A DNA stretch of 64,000 bases, from NCBI GenBank assembly GCA_934463035.1, contig CAKSIG010000001.1:124001-188000 (forward strand). The letters are read 5' to 3'. The translations under genes and the position numbers were made by a program. Every line of letters begins with the position of its first letter. The stretch's first letter is position 1. This document shows positions 1-7,117 of this stretch, in pieces. Below the pieces are notes generated by a model. It saw only the letters and a program-made list of their open reading frames with translations. It made no database searches and was not told where the DNA came from. Source of the stretch: an uncultured Eubacteriales bacterium. GTDB lineage: Bacteria; Bacillota; Clostridia; Oscillospirales; Acutalibacteraceae.

Positions 1-1362
1 TTCGGTGTTCTCAGCACCGTCCGTATCCGTATCGGTCTGATTGTCCGCTCCGCTTTCGGTCTGAGCGTTGCCCGCCTGAGCCTGTGAAACATCAGAGCCG
101 CTTGCCGTTCCCGCGCCGCTTTCCGCAAGCGGAACATACGAATCAGGAGAGGTTATCGGGTGAACGTCTTTAAGCTGAGGATACGCTCCGTCGCTTACTT
201 TCCAAGCGGATATACTGCTGAACGCCGCGTTTATTTCAGCCATAGAGCCAGCCGCAAAGCCTATTTCCAAGCCGCCCGGGGCGTCGCTTATCCAGTTGTT
301 CTTTGTAAGCGTTTTATTAGTCTGAGCCTTTGTTCTTCCCTCAATAACTGCGATTGTGTAGCAGTTTTCACACGCTTCGGTGTTTTTCTTAATACCTGAG
401 CCGTAAACGTCAGTGGCGTAGAAACAGCCCGAGGAGCTGGTCATTACTTTTCCGCCCGCCCAACAGTTTTTAATATACGAATCCCCCGTCATCGGTCCGC
501 AAAACGCGCCCGCGCTGGTATAACCGCCTGTGAAGCTGCCCTGATAAAAACAATTTTCAATGTTGACCTTGCCGTTATATTTGCCCCAATACGTTTCGTT
601 GCCGCCGCAAAAACCGCCTGAATTCCAAACACCTGTCGTTGTGACGTTTGCATAGGAATAGCTGTTTTTTATGCTTGCGGTTTTTCCCTTTTCCGCGGAA
701 AGCGTTCCGACAAGACCGCCGACGTTGTTCGAGGCGCTCGTTACCGTTCCCGAAGAACCGCAGCCTGTTATTTTTGTGTTGAGCGCCGTTCCGACGAGTA
801 TTTCCGTTGACTGTTCAAGCGACTGTCCTGCGTTTGTCGACCAGTCGCTGTTCATTTGGGAATTGCCTTCAACGGTGCTTTTAACGGTTGCGTTAAGTAT
901 TACGATGTTTTTGAGTGTGGCTCCCTTTGTCTGACCGAAAAATCCTGCCTCCCAGCCCATAGAACCGTCGCTTTTAAAGCCGCTGTACTTTTCCGCCAGA
1001 GTGGCGCCCGTCGGTCTATGGTCTATGTTGAGATTTTTAATTATGTATTTGGGAGTGCCGTCAGACGCGGTATCACAGGTGAAAGTGCCCGTAAACGGAG
1101 CGCTGAATTTTCCTATCGGGACAAAATTCGCAACCGACGACATATCAATATTGTTTGCCAATTTGTAATTCGCGGAAAGATTGTTTCTTATTTCATCTAC
1201 CTGCTGTGCATTGGTTACAAGATACGGACTTTTAACAGTACCCTTGCCCTTTCCGCTGAACCCTGCCGCCTTTACTGAAAACTGCGAAATTCCGAGGATA
1301 CAAACGCTCATACACGTAATCATCAAAATGCTCGTTGCCTTGAATAGCGATTTCATTTTCAT
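1..1362 (-). CDS. GLUG-type secreted surface protein, C-terminus cut by window edge
   Basis: The frame is open from an ATG at 1362 to position 1 with no stop, so at least 454 residues are present and the 3' end lies outside the window. The N-terminus has a basic start, a hydrophobic core and a likely signal peptidase site after SVKA (about residue 32). Then comes a YLV-type segment, a segment resembling DGTPKYIIKNL, and Gly/Cys-rich repeats such as NVGGLVGT that recall GLUG beta-helix repeats. The last visible part is Ser/Ala/Gln/Thr-rich and reads like a linker. It is a clear paralogue of the protein at 22826-24643: both have PYLV, a QL/QV-D-x-R/MRNNLSA stretch, YKLAN, DMSS and PIG in the same order. 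An AAAGGGG ribosome site lies 11 bases upstream, which is long. By analogy it probably ends in a membrane anchor. Substrate or ligand is unknown. Confidence 0.85.
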   Translation of the reverse strand, partial: MKMKSLFKATSILMITCMSVCILGISQFSVKAAGFSGKGKGTVKSPYLVTNAQQVDEIRNNLSANYKLANNIDMSSVANFVPIGKFSAPFTGTFTCDTASDGTPKYIIKNLNIDHRPTGATLAEKYSGFKSDGSMGWEAGFFGQTKGATLKNIVILNATVKSTVEGNSQMNSDWSTNAGQSLEQSTEILVGTALNTKITGCGSSGTVTSASNNVGGLVGTLSAEKGKTASIKNSYSYANVTTTGVWNSGGFCGGNETYWGKYNGKVNIENCFYQGSFTGGYTSAGAFCGPMTGDSYIKNCWAGGKVMTSSSGCFYATDVYGSGIKKNTEACENCYTIAVIEGRTKAQTNKTLTKNNWISDAPGGLEIGFAAGSMAEINAAFSSISAWKVSDGAYPQLKDVHPITSPDSYVPLAESGAGTASGSDVSQAQAGNAQTESGADNQTDTDTDGAENTE

Positions 1363-1551
1363 TTTTCTAATTGCCCCTTTCAAAAATTGCAAAAAAATTC
1401 CATTTTCAAACTATGACATTTAGAGGGATAATTTGTTATTTTGCACCTTAAATCGAGCCAAAACGGAACAAAATTTCACCAATTTGTCACCTACCACACA
1501 TATAATACAGCATTATATTTAAAAACACAATTGCAAAACAAGAACTAAAAC

Positions 1552-1580
1552 TTGCAAAAAGCGATATATTATGATATTAT
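1552..1580 (+). promoter_or_regulatory. Predicted sigma-A promoter of the AraC regulator gene
   Basis: TTGCAA (1552-1557), 17-base spacer, TATTAT (1575-1580), 33 bases before the start codon at 1614. The octamer TTGCAAAA occurs at 1531 and again at 1552, 21 bases apart (two helical turns), and once more near 1387. These repeats may be binding half-sites for an AraC-type protein. Confidence 0.5.
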
Positions 1581-1613
1581 ACGATTACAGACCTTTTTTA
1601 GGAGGAATTTGTT

Positions 1614-2375
1614 TTGCAGCAATATCTCGATCTTACCGCAGTTCCGACCTATATGTTTGCGGGGTTTAGAAAGTTTTCGCCCTATGAGCGCCATATAAAC
1701 CGAGTCTCGTCCGAAAACGTACTGTTGCTGATACTGAGCGGCACGTTGACGTTTAAAGAGGACGGAAAAGAAGTTACGTTGAATAAGGGCGAGTATTATA
1801 TCCAAAAATCAGGCAGTTTACAGGAGGGGCACAAGGCAAGCCTTGAACCATACTACTTTTTCATTCATTTTACAGGGACGGTAAACGAAAATCCTGACGG
1901 CATACCGATACGCGGCACTTTTTCAATAGGTGAATTTATGCCGCTGATAAACGGTTTAAATCAATCAATTGTTGACGCAAAGGAGAATAATTTCAAAAAG
2001 GCGTTTTTGTTTATGCAGATTATTAATAATTTGATTCCGATAAAGCACAACACACCCGACAAGCTGGTAGACCTTATGAAAGAAATTATGGAAAAAAATT
2101 ATTCGCAAGACTTTCTTATAGAAAATCTTGCGAACGAACTCAATTATTCTAAGGATTACATAATTAAAAAATTCAAGAAAGCGACAGGAATAACTCCGCA
2201 TCAATACCTGACACGGCTGAGAATATCAAAGGCCAAAAACCTATTGATCTCCTCTGAAAAAACGCTTGAAGAAATTTGCTCGGAATGCGGTTTTACCGAC
2301 ATTTCGACCTTTCACCGCAATTTTGCAAAAGAGTCGGGAACCACACCCCACAAATTCAGGTCAAAGAATCTGTAA
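1614..2375 (+). CDS. AraC-family transcriptional regulator
   Basis: A 253-aa protein with an N-terminal cupin-like sensing half (about residues 20-110, with GTLTFKEDGKE and LNKGEYYI strands) and a C-terminal AraC double helix-turn-helix (about 150-253). The second half contains the usual NYSKDYIIKKFKKATGITPHQYL and CGFTDISTFHRNF-type elements. The start is a TTG with AGGAGG eight bases upstream. It is divergent from the truncated GLUG gene, so it may regulate that gene and itself. It converges with the lipoprotein gene at 2523 across a shared terminator. The effector is not evident; AraC proteins of this layout usually respond to sugars or oligosaccharides. Confidence 0.88.
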   Translation: MQQYLDLTAVPTYMFAGFRKFSPYERHINRVSSENVLLLILSGTLTFKEDGKEVTLNKGEYYIQKSGSLQEGHKASLEPYYFFIHFTGTVNENPDGIPIRGTFSIGEFMPLINGLNQSIVDAKENNFKKAFLFMQIINNLIPIKHNTPDKLVDLMKEIMEKNYSQDFLIENLANELNYSKDYIIKKFKKATGITPHQYLTRLRISKAKNLLISSEKTLEEICSECGFTDISTFHRNFAKESGTTPHKFRSKNL

Positions 2376-2461
2376 TACTTTCGTTTTTATACATATACCA
2401 ACCTTTCTTCACGCGGCGTGAAGAAAACAGCTTTCCGATTTTTCGTTTTTCCATAAAAAAT

Positions 2462-2500
2462 TAACCCCTGTCTGACAGTCAGACAGGGGTTGGTTTTATT
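2462..2500. terminator. Bidirectional intrinsic terminator
   Basis: A 13-bp inverted repeat starting AACCCCTGTCTGA with a 3-base loop is followed by GGTTTTATTTT on the plus side. On the minus side it is followed by AATTTTTTATGG. It separates the convergent AraC gene and the lipoprotein gene. Confidence 0.85.
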
Positions 2501-2522
2501 TTAGCGTCACACCATTGTAAGG

Positions 2523-2942
2523 CTATTTTATAGTGGGGCCGAAATTATCGGGATTTGTGTCGATTATATTGCTTGACGATTCGGAGCTTGACGGAGCGGT
2601 TGACGGGGTTTTGGAGCTGTCCTCGCTCTTTTCGCCGCCGCTGTTTCCGCTTGGAGCCGTTTTGCTTTGGGACTCGGCTGAGGTGTTGTCGGCATTGCCG
2701 CTGTTTTGGGATTTTGAACCGCTGTTTGAGGCGGTTTTGCCGTCAGTTTTGCCGCTCTTTTTGCTGTTGTTTTCCGCTTTGGTTTCATCTGCCGAGGTGC
2801 CGCTTTCCTGCGAGACGGCGGCTGACGGTGCGGAAGACGAAGACGGCGCGGCATTTGACGAATTATTATCGGCTTTTTTCTTGCAGCCGCCGAGAGCCGC
2901 AAGGGCTATGATACACAATAAAATCGCTGTTATTCTTTTCAT
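2523..2942 (-). CDS. Low-complexity surface lipoprotein ending in DTNPDNFGPTIK
   Basis: A 139-aa protein with a lipoprotein signal peptide; the lipobox is ALGGC, with Cys20 as the lipidation site. From residue 21 to about 122 it is almost only Ser, Ala, Lys, Asn, Gly, Thr, Glu and Asp, with no predicted fold, so it is a flexible extended linker. The last 15 residues change character and end IIDTNPDNFGPTIK. The same tag, with one substitution, ends the 43-aa peptide at 6521-6652. The gene is last in the cluster that includes both peptides and the 1104-aa exoprotein. An AGAGGTG ribosome site precedes the ATG. The layout suggests a lipid-anchored arm that displays a short C-terminal ligand. Function unknown. 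Confidence 0.8.
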   Translation of the reverse strand: MKRITAILLCIIALAALGGCKKKADNNSSNAAPSSSSAPSAAVSQESGTSADETKAENNSKKSGKTDGKTASNSGSKSQNSGNADNTSAESQSKTAPSGNSGGEKSEDSSKTPSTAPSSSESSSNIIDTNPDNFGPTIK

Positions 2943-2979
2943 TTTAGCACCTCTGTGTGGGGAAATATTATTGCCGTTT

Positions 2980-3007
2980 CAGCTCCCCTCTTAAAAGAGG
3001 AGAGCTG
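2980..3007. repeat. Intergenic hairpin (CAGCTCC...GGAGAGCTG)
   Basis: An inverted repeat with a stem of about 12-13 bp and one mismatch lies between peptide 3042-3173 and the lipoprotein gene. No U-run follows on the minus strand, so it looks more like an mRNA processing or stability element than a terminator. Its core resembles the CTCCCC/GGGGAG hairpin at 10317. Confidence 0.6.
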
Positions 3008-3041
3008 ACGGTATTGTTATATTTTGATGTTGTATTGGTTT

Positions 3042-3173
3042 TTAATCATCAAAGTCATAATCTTCCCGATTGGTTGAACTGTTGTAAATCTCATCAACTC
3101 CGACTTCGAGAGAAATATTTTCTTTCTGTCTTATCGCTTCAAACTCCAAAACGGGTGTTGTATATTTCTTCAT
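3042..3173 (-). CDS. 43-aa peptide with N-terminal YxxPxL motif (too short for usual ORF cut-offs)
   Basis: The peptide begins MKKYTTPVLEFEAI and ends in an acidic, Asn/Tyr-rich tail (EDYDFDD). It has no signal peptide, membrane segment or Cys. An excellent AGGAGG ribosome site sits 7 bases before the ATG, and the gene starts 12 bases after the stop of the 1104-aa exoprotein gene, so it is almost surely translated from that mRNA. Its length (43 aa) and N-terminal pattern (Y-x-x-P then aliphatic-E-F) match the peptide at 6521-6652. YxxP is also the leader motif recognised by RRE domains in lasso peptide biosynthesis. No RiPP maturation enzyme is seen in this window, so that link is only a hypothesis. 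Confidence 0.7.
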   Translation of the reverse strand: MKKYTTPVLEFEAIRQKENISLEVGVDEIYNSSTNREDYDFDD

Positions 3174-3185
3174 AACAGTTCCTCC

Positions 3186-6100
3186 TTACTCGGTTATTCC
3201 AAGACAGCTGTAAACATCATTCTTGATGGTTGTAATATCTGTCTTTGTTGAGTCAAGCGCGTCCTCGGCGGTATAAGCCGTTATCTGTCCTTGGGTTGCA
3301 TAGTAAGCCGCGGTCTTACGGAGCGCCTTGTTGCGTGACATTGCGATTTCGTTTGATTCTACCGTATAATCGCCGAGCTTAACGTAGAGCTTGGTGTGTA
3401 CGGAAATTCTTGACGCGTCAAGGGTCGGGTCAACGTTGGTGCCTGATATAACCACACCGAAGGTTGAAGCATTCTCCTCGGAGCTTACCGTTTTAATATC
3501 GGCAGCGGTCGGAGCCTTTTTAGCCCAAACCTTTGCGCCTATCTCGGTTATCGGGAGAAGTGCGTCAATCTTGTTGGCGTCTATATTTATGTCCTGCGTG
3601 TTTATCGTAACCGATTTGCCGAGGTTGGCGGCATAGTTTTCGGTTGTGAGGGCTTTATACGCGATAGAATCCTTAACTGCAACAGAGCCTGAGAATGAAA
3701 GCGCGCCCTTGGCGGTATCGCCGAGATAGATATTTGCGCCTTCATCTGCAAATACGGTGTTCTTTGCAAGCTGTTCATCGGTATAATATTTAAAGTCGGC
3801 TATTTTGAGCGTTCCGTTGTTTGCATAGAAGTAGGGACGGAAATCGGTCATCTCGCCCACTGTGTAGGTGCGTTTTACCGAGGAGAATACTACGCGGTCA
3901 GCAGCGTCGGTGCTGTAAATGTAAATATCCATAGTAACAGCAACCTTGCCTTCAACTGAATAGTCAAACTTCATATCAAGCGTTGTCCAATAGGTGTTCT
4001 TGTACGCCGTTGATTTAAGCGCCTTATCCATAGTCCAGTTTTCGTTGTATGCCTGAGATGAACCAATGAAGAATTCGTTACCCTGATTAGTAAACGTTCC
4101 GTTTTTAAGGGTAGCGGTTTTATGAGCAACTCCTTCAAGCAACACACCGAAGCCGCCGTTTTCGGCAACAGTCTTGTCGCCCGCAAACATTATATACTGA
4201 TTGCTACCAATACCGCTGTAAGTAACGGACATATAAGCGGGTTTTGTACCCTTAGGCCATACAGCCTCGGTGAGGGTTGCTTCATCTTGGGTATTTAATA
4301 AAAGCGTATTTTTCTTGGAAAGGCTGGTCAGGTTGTTGTCAAACGACGGGGTTATAACGCCGCCTATCCAATTTTTCTCGGACTTTGAAGCGTCGCTGAA
4401 ATCGTCGGATACGAAGGTTGCCGACGTTTTAGCCGAAAGAACGGTCTTTATATCGGCAGATACAAGCTCCGCCGCCTTAGCGTTAAGATTTTCAAGCTCT
4501 GCCTTAGCGGTTACAAAATCAGCACTGTCGGCAGTGATAGCTGAATATTCAAGGTTAAATTCATCGGCAGCCGCCTGTGCGGTCTGAACGCCCATTGCTT
4601 TTATGTTTATTGTGCTGTTTGACAACAGTTTGAACGCAACGTTTGCGGGATCTTCTTCGGTCAGGGTATAGGTTTTGAGTACGGTTGACTTATAAGTATC
4701 GTCGGTTTTATCATAAACACTGCCTTTAACCTCACCTGCTGAATAAAGAACGTTTTTACCGCTGAATGTAGCGGTTGTTTTAACTGTCAATTTTTTAGAG
4801 GTCGAGTACTGTGACCAGTCATAATCAAACTCAAACTTGACCCAACCGTTTTGAGGTGTTTGGGTTGCGGAAATATTCCACAGACCATTACGGTTATCGG
4901 CACCTCTGCCTTTCAAATTGTTTCCGTATTCACACGCAAAGGTTTTGGCGTTGTCTTCATATTCAGCAACCCAGCAGAGATACCCAGGCTCACAAGCTCC
5001 GCTATCGCCTTTTGCGGTCAGGCAGGTGGAATCGCCGCTTACGGGGTAGAACTTAATAGGTGTAGCACCTGCGGGATACTGCCAGGTTACTTCCGAATGG
5101 GTAATGGGTGTTGTGTCGGTTGAAGCAAACACGGCTTCGCCCGTGTACGTTACAAACGTATCCGCGTCGGTAACGGTAGCCCCTGTGCTTGCAAAATAGT
5201 TATCGCGTATCCACTTGCTTTGCGAGAAATCAACCGAACGCGAGGTTTTGATATTTGCCAAAACGTCAGCGGATTTTGTATCTATCAAATTTTTCAAGGT
5301 CGCTATATCACTGTTGGCCTGTACTAACGGGGTGAACGCGTTATAAGCGTCAATCGCTTTTGCGAAGGTAATCAAATCGTCCTCGGTCATAGACGCAACA
5401 GACTTGTTAAGCACTGTCTCATAAGCGTTTTTATACGCTTCAACCTTTTCGGGAACCGAAATGGATTCTATTGTCGCGTCTACCGCGTCAAGGAAAGCCA
5501 ATACATCGGCGCCGTTATCGGCGTTAAGAACTGCCTTAGCGCCTGTGCTGAGGGTTGCATAGGCTTCGCGCGCGGCAACCGAATCAACGGTATCGGCGGC
5601 GGTTACGGCTTCGCTGTTCTTGGCGAACAGATCATTTGAAGCAAGATATTCAAGCGCTTCGTCAGCATAGGAAGTAACGTTAAAGTTATCAACATAAATC
5701 TCACCTGTAACGTTTGCACCATCTACTTTACCGACTGTTGCAAACATAGGGATCAGGGTTTCAACATCGAGATTATAATCGCTAAGTTTATATGATATAG
5801 TAGCGTTAGCCTCGGCATCGCCTGTGGCGGTATACGTTGAGCCGCCGACATTAACTTCTTTACCAACTTCATATAATGCCGTTCCCTTTGTGTTTACGGT
5901 TATTTTAACCGCGGCATCGGTATATTCAAATTTGAAATCATAATGAACGTTTTTGCTCGGGTCAATTTCAGCATAGTTTGAGTCTGTACTTTTAAGATAC
6001 CCAAATCCGCAGTATTTTTCGTTAGTGTTTCCGACAGTTCCGTTTACAAGCGATATCTTTTTAACAAGCAACGCCCCGTCCTGATAGTTCATCTGAGCGC

Positions 6101-6500
6101 CGATAGCGTTATCGTTTTTGTCTTTAAGGAAGAAATATCCGTAGTTATACCCTTTGAGGGCTCCGCCTGTCATATCGAAAGAGGCGGTTATGGGTTTATT
6201 CCCTGTCGGCCACTGTTTAACCGTTGCCGTAGCCAACGAACCCGTCATATCGTCGGACAAACAGAGAGCATAATCATCTGCATTGTCGGAAACGGGACTT
6301 TGAGCCATTGTATGACTGCCAACGCCATTATAATCAAAAACAGCATTTGCTTCATCAATACCGTCAAGCGTTGTACTCTTGAATACATCAAATTTCGCAA
6401 CGGAAACGCCCGTGTTATCGGCGAAAACAACCGAAGACACGCAGGTTAAAACCATTGCGAGTGCCAGAAATAGTGAAAGTAGTTTTTTCTTTGTACGCAT
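3186..6500 (-). CDS. Large secreted protein with three repeated beta-sandwich modules
   Basis: 1104 aa with a signal peptide (cleavage likely after VVFA, residue 27). Three beta-rich modules are visible at about 30-280, 425-640 and 690-905. Each carries a W-P-x-G-x-K-P-like motif (WPTGNKP near 98, WQYPAGATP near 473, WPKGTKP near 748) followed by strands and a glycine-rich turn. Short helical linkers (about 285-420 and 640-690) join them. A C-terminal beta domain spans about 920-1075. Module 1 aligns well with the N-terminal module of the 1824-aa dockerin protein at 10368 (shared SFD, GYFFL, DKN, FCG-like positions). It has no dockerin, LPXTG, SLH or TM anchor and no recognisable catalytic domain. 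AGGAGG lies 7 bases before the ATG. Probably a secreted carbohydrate- or surface-binding protein. Confidence 0.85.
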   Translation of the reverse strand: MRTKKKLLSLFLALAMVLTCVSSVVFADNTGVSVAKFDVFKSTTLDGIDEANAVFDYNGVGSHTMAQSPVSDNADDYALCLSDDMTGSLATATVKQWPTGNKPITASFDMTGGALKGYNYGYFFLKDKNDNAIGAQMNYQDGALLVKKISLVNGTVGNTNEKYCGFGYLKSTDSNYAEIDPSKNVHYDFKFEYTDAAVKITVNTKGTALYEVGKEVNVGGSTYTATGDAEANATISYKLSDYNLDVETLIPMFATVGKVDGANVTGEIYVDNFNVTSYADEALEYLASNDLFAKNSEAVTAADTVDSVAAREAYATLSTGAKAVLNADNGADVLAFLDAVDATIESISVPEKVEAYKNAYETVLNKSVASMTEDDLITFAKAIDAYNAFTPLVQANSDIATLKNLIDTKSADVLANIKTSRSVDFSQSKWIRDNYFASTGATVTDADTFVTYTGEAVFASTDTTPITHSEVTWQYPAGATPIKFYPVSGDSTCLTAKGDSGACEPGYLCWVAEYEDNAKTFACEYGNNLKGRGADNRNGLWNISATQTPQNGWVKFEFDYDWSQYSTSKKLTVKTTATFSGKNVLYSAGEVKGSVYDKTDDTYKSTVLKTYTLTEEDPANVAFKLLSNSTINIKAMGVQTAQAAADEFNLEYSAITADSADFVTAKAELENLNAKAAELVSADIKTVLSAKTSATFVSDDFSDASKSEKNWIGGVITPSFDNNLTSLSKKNTLLLNTQDEATLTEAVWPKGTKPAYMSVTYSGIGSNQYIMFAGDKTVAENGGFGVLLEGVAHKTATLKNGTFTNQGNEFFIGSSQAYNENWTMDKALKSTAYKNTYWTTLDMKFDYSVEGKVAVTMDIYIYSTDAADRVVFSSVKRTYTVGEMTDFRPYFYANNGTLKIADFKYYTDEQLAKNTVFADEGANIYLGDTAKGALSFSGSVAVKDSIAYKALTTENYAANLGKSVTINTQDINIDANKIDALLPITEIGAKVWAKKAPTAADIKTVSSEENASTFGVVISGTNVDPTLDASRISVHTKLYVKLGDYTVESNEIAMSRNKALRKTAAYYATQGQITAYTAEDALDSTKTDITTIKNDVYSCLGITE

Positions 6501-6520
6501 TTATAAACCTCCTAAAAATT

Positions 6521-6652
6521 TTACTTGATAACGGGACCGAAATTATCGGGATTAGTGTCAATAAAGCCGTTATCCGTCTGCGAAGTCAGGTCTGCCAAAG
6601 TATCGTCGGGGCAACGTTCCGTAAATTCAATGACAGGTTTCATATACCGCAT
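6521..6652 (-). CDS. 43-aa peptide with YxxP motif and C-terminal DTNPDNFGPVIK tag
   Basis: The peptide begins MRYMKPVIEFTERC and ends GFIDTNPDNFGPVIK. It has one Cys and no signal peptide or TM segment. It is first in the minus-strand cluster; its stop lies 20 bases before the start of the 1104-aa exoprotein gene. Its C-terminal 14 residues match the end of the lipoprotein at 2523-2942 with conservative changes, and the DNA there is also close (17 identical bases around AATCCCGATAATTTCGG). Ribosome site AAGGCGG lies 7 bases upstream. Two ATGs in frame (6652 and 6643) are possible starts; I chose 6652 for spacing. Function unknown; precursor or signalling peptide, or a small binding partner, are possible. 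Confidence 0.68.
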   Translation of the reverse strand: MRYMKPVIEFTERCPDDTLADLTSQTDNGFIDTNPDNFGPVIK

Positions 6653-6662
6653 TTTTCAGCCG

Positions 6663-6715
6663 CCTTTCAAGATTTTTTTGAAAGATTATACCAACCTTTC
6701 TACAAATAAATTATA
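6663..6715 (-). promoter_or_regulatory. Candidate promoter and leader hairpin of the peptide/exoprotein cluster
   Basis: Two TATAAT boxes are present on the minus strand, at 6685-6690 (with an extended TGG just upstream) and at 6710-6715. Neither has a good -35. A hairpin with stem CTTTCAA/TTGAAAG (6664-6683) lies between them and the ribosome site of the first peptide gene. Tentative. Confidence 0.35.
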
Positions 6716-6784
6716 AGATATGCACATAGTCTGCAAAAGTATAAAAAAATTGATAATCATATATTTTTTTGACAAATTAGATTT

Positions 6785-6895
6785 TAGATAGTAGATAGTA
6801 GATATTAGATAGTTGACGTCGGTGTGCTTCGCACATGTAATAATTCGCAATGCGTAATGCGTAATTTGCAATTCGTAATCCGTAATTCGTAATTA
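6785..6895. repeat. Degenerate short tandem repeats (TAGATAG and CGTAATT types)
   Basis: 6785-6813 is a run of TAGATAG/TAGATAT units. 6838-6895 is a run of 7-8-base units close to CGTAATTC or GCGTAATG. A small CGTGC-TTC-GCAC-like hairpin with GACGTCGG upstream sits between the two (about 6815-6835); it recurs near 50512-50533. Confidence 0.7.
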
Positions 6896-6919
6896 ATACA
6901 ATCCATTTAACGGGATAAA

Positions 6920-7064
6920 AAATTAGAGTTTAGCGATAATAAAATTGAAAATGCCGTTGGCTCCCTCAATTTAGAAATTAGATTTTAGACGTTAGATATT
7001 AGATGTTAGAAGGCTCACCCCTATGAAAAGAGGTGAGCCTATTTGTCCCGCTAAACTCTAATTT
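6920..7064. mobile_element. MITE-like element, copy 1 (145 bp, 15-bp perfect terminal inverted repeats)
   Basis: The ends are AAATTAGAGTTTAGC (6920-6934) and its exact reverse complement (7050-7064). Inside are TTAGA-type repeats and a strong hairpin starting AGGCTCACC (7011-7040). A second copy is at 50557-50694 with long blocks of identity. It carries no ORF. The intergenic stretch 6653-7117 therefore holds the candidate promoter, the short tandem repeats and this element, but no gene that I can see. Confidence 0.7.
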
Positions 7065-7117
7065 ATATCCGCGCGGAGCGCACATTCGTCTAATATCTAA
7101 TGTCTAAAATCTACCGT

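Noticed and set aside
2564..2911. Two overlapping frames (118 aa plus, 112 aa minus) across the lipoprotein gene
   Set aside because: Both are shifted readings of low-complexity Ser/Lys/Ala coding DNA and have no ribosome site.
3042..6652. Lasso-peptide or lanthipeptide gene cluster
   Set aside because: No B/C-type maturase, lanthionine synthetase, radical-SAM enzyme or dedicated peptide exporter lies in the neighbourhood; only the YxxP motif is suggestive.
6785..6895. CRISPR-like array
   Set aside because: Units are 7-8 bases and degenerate; there are no regular spacers and no cas genes.
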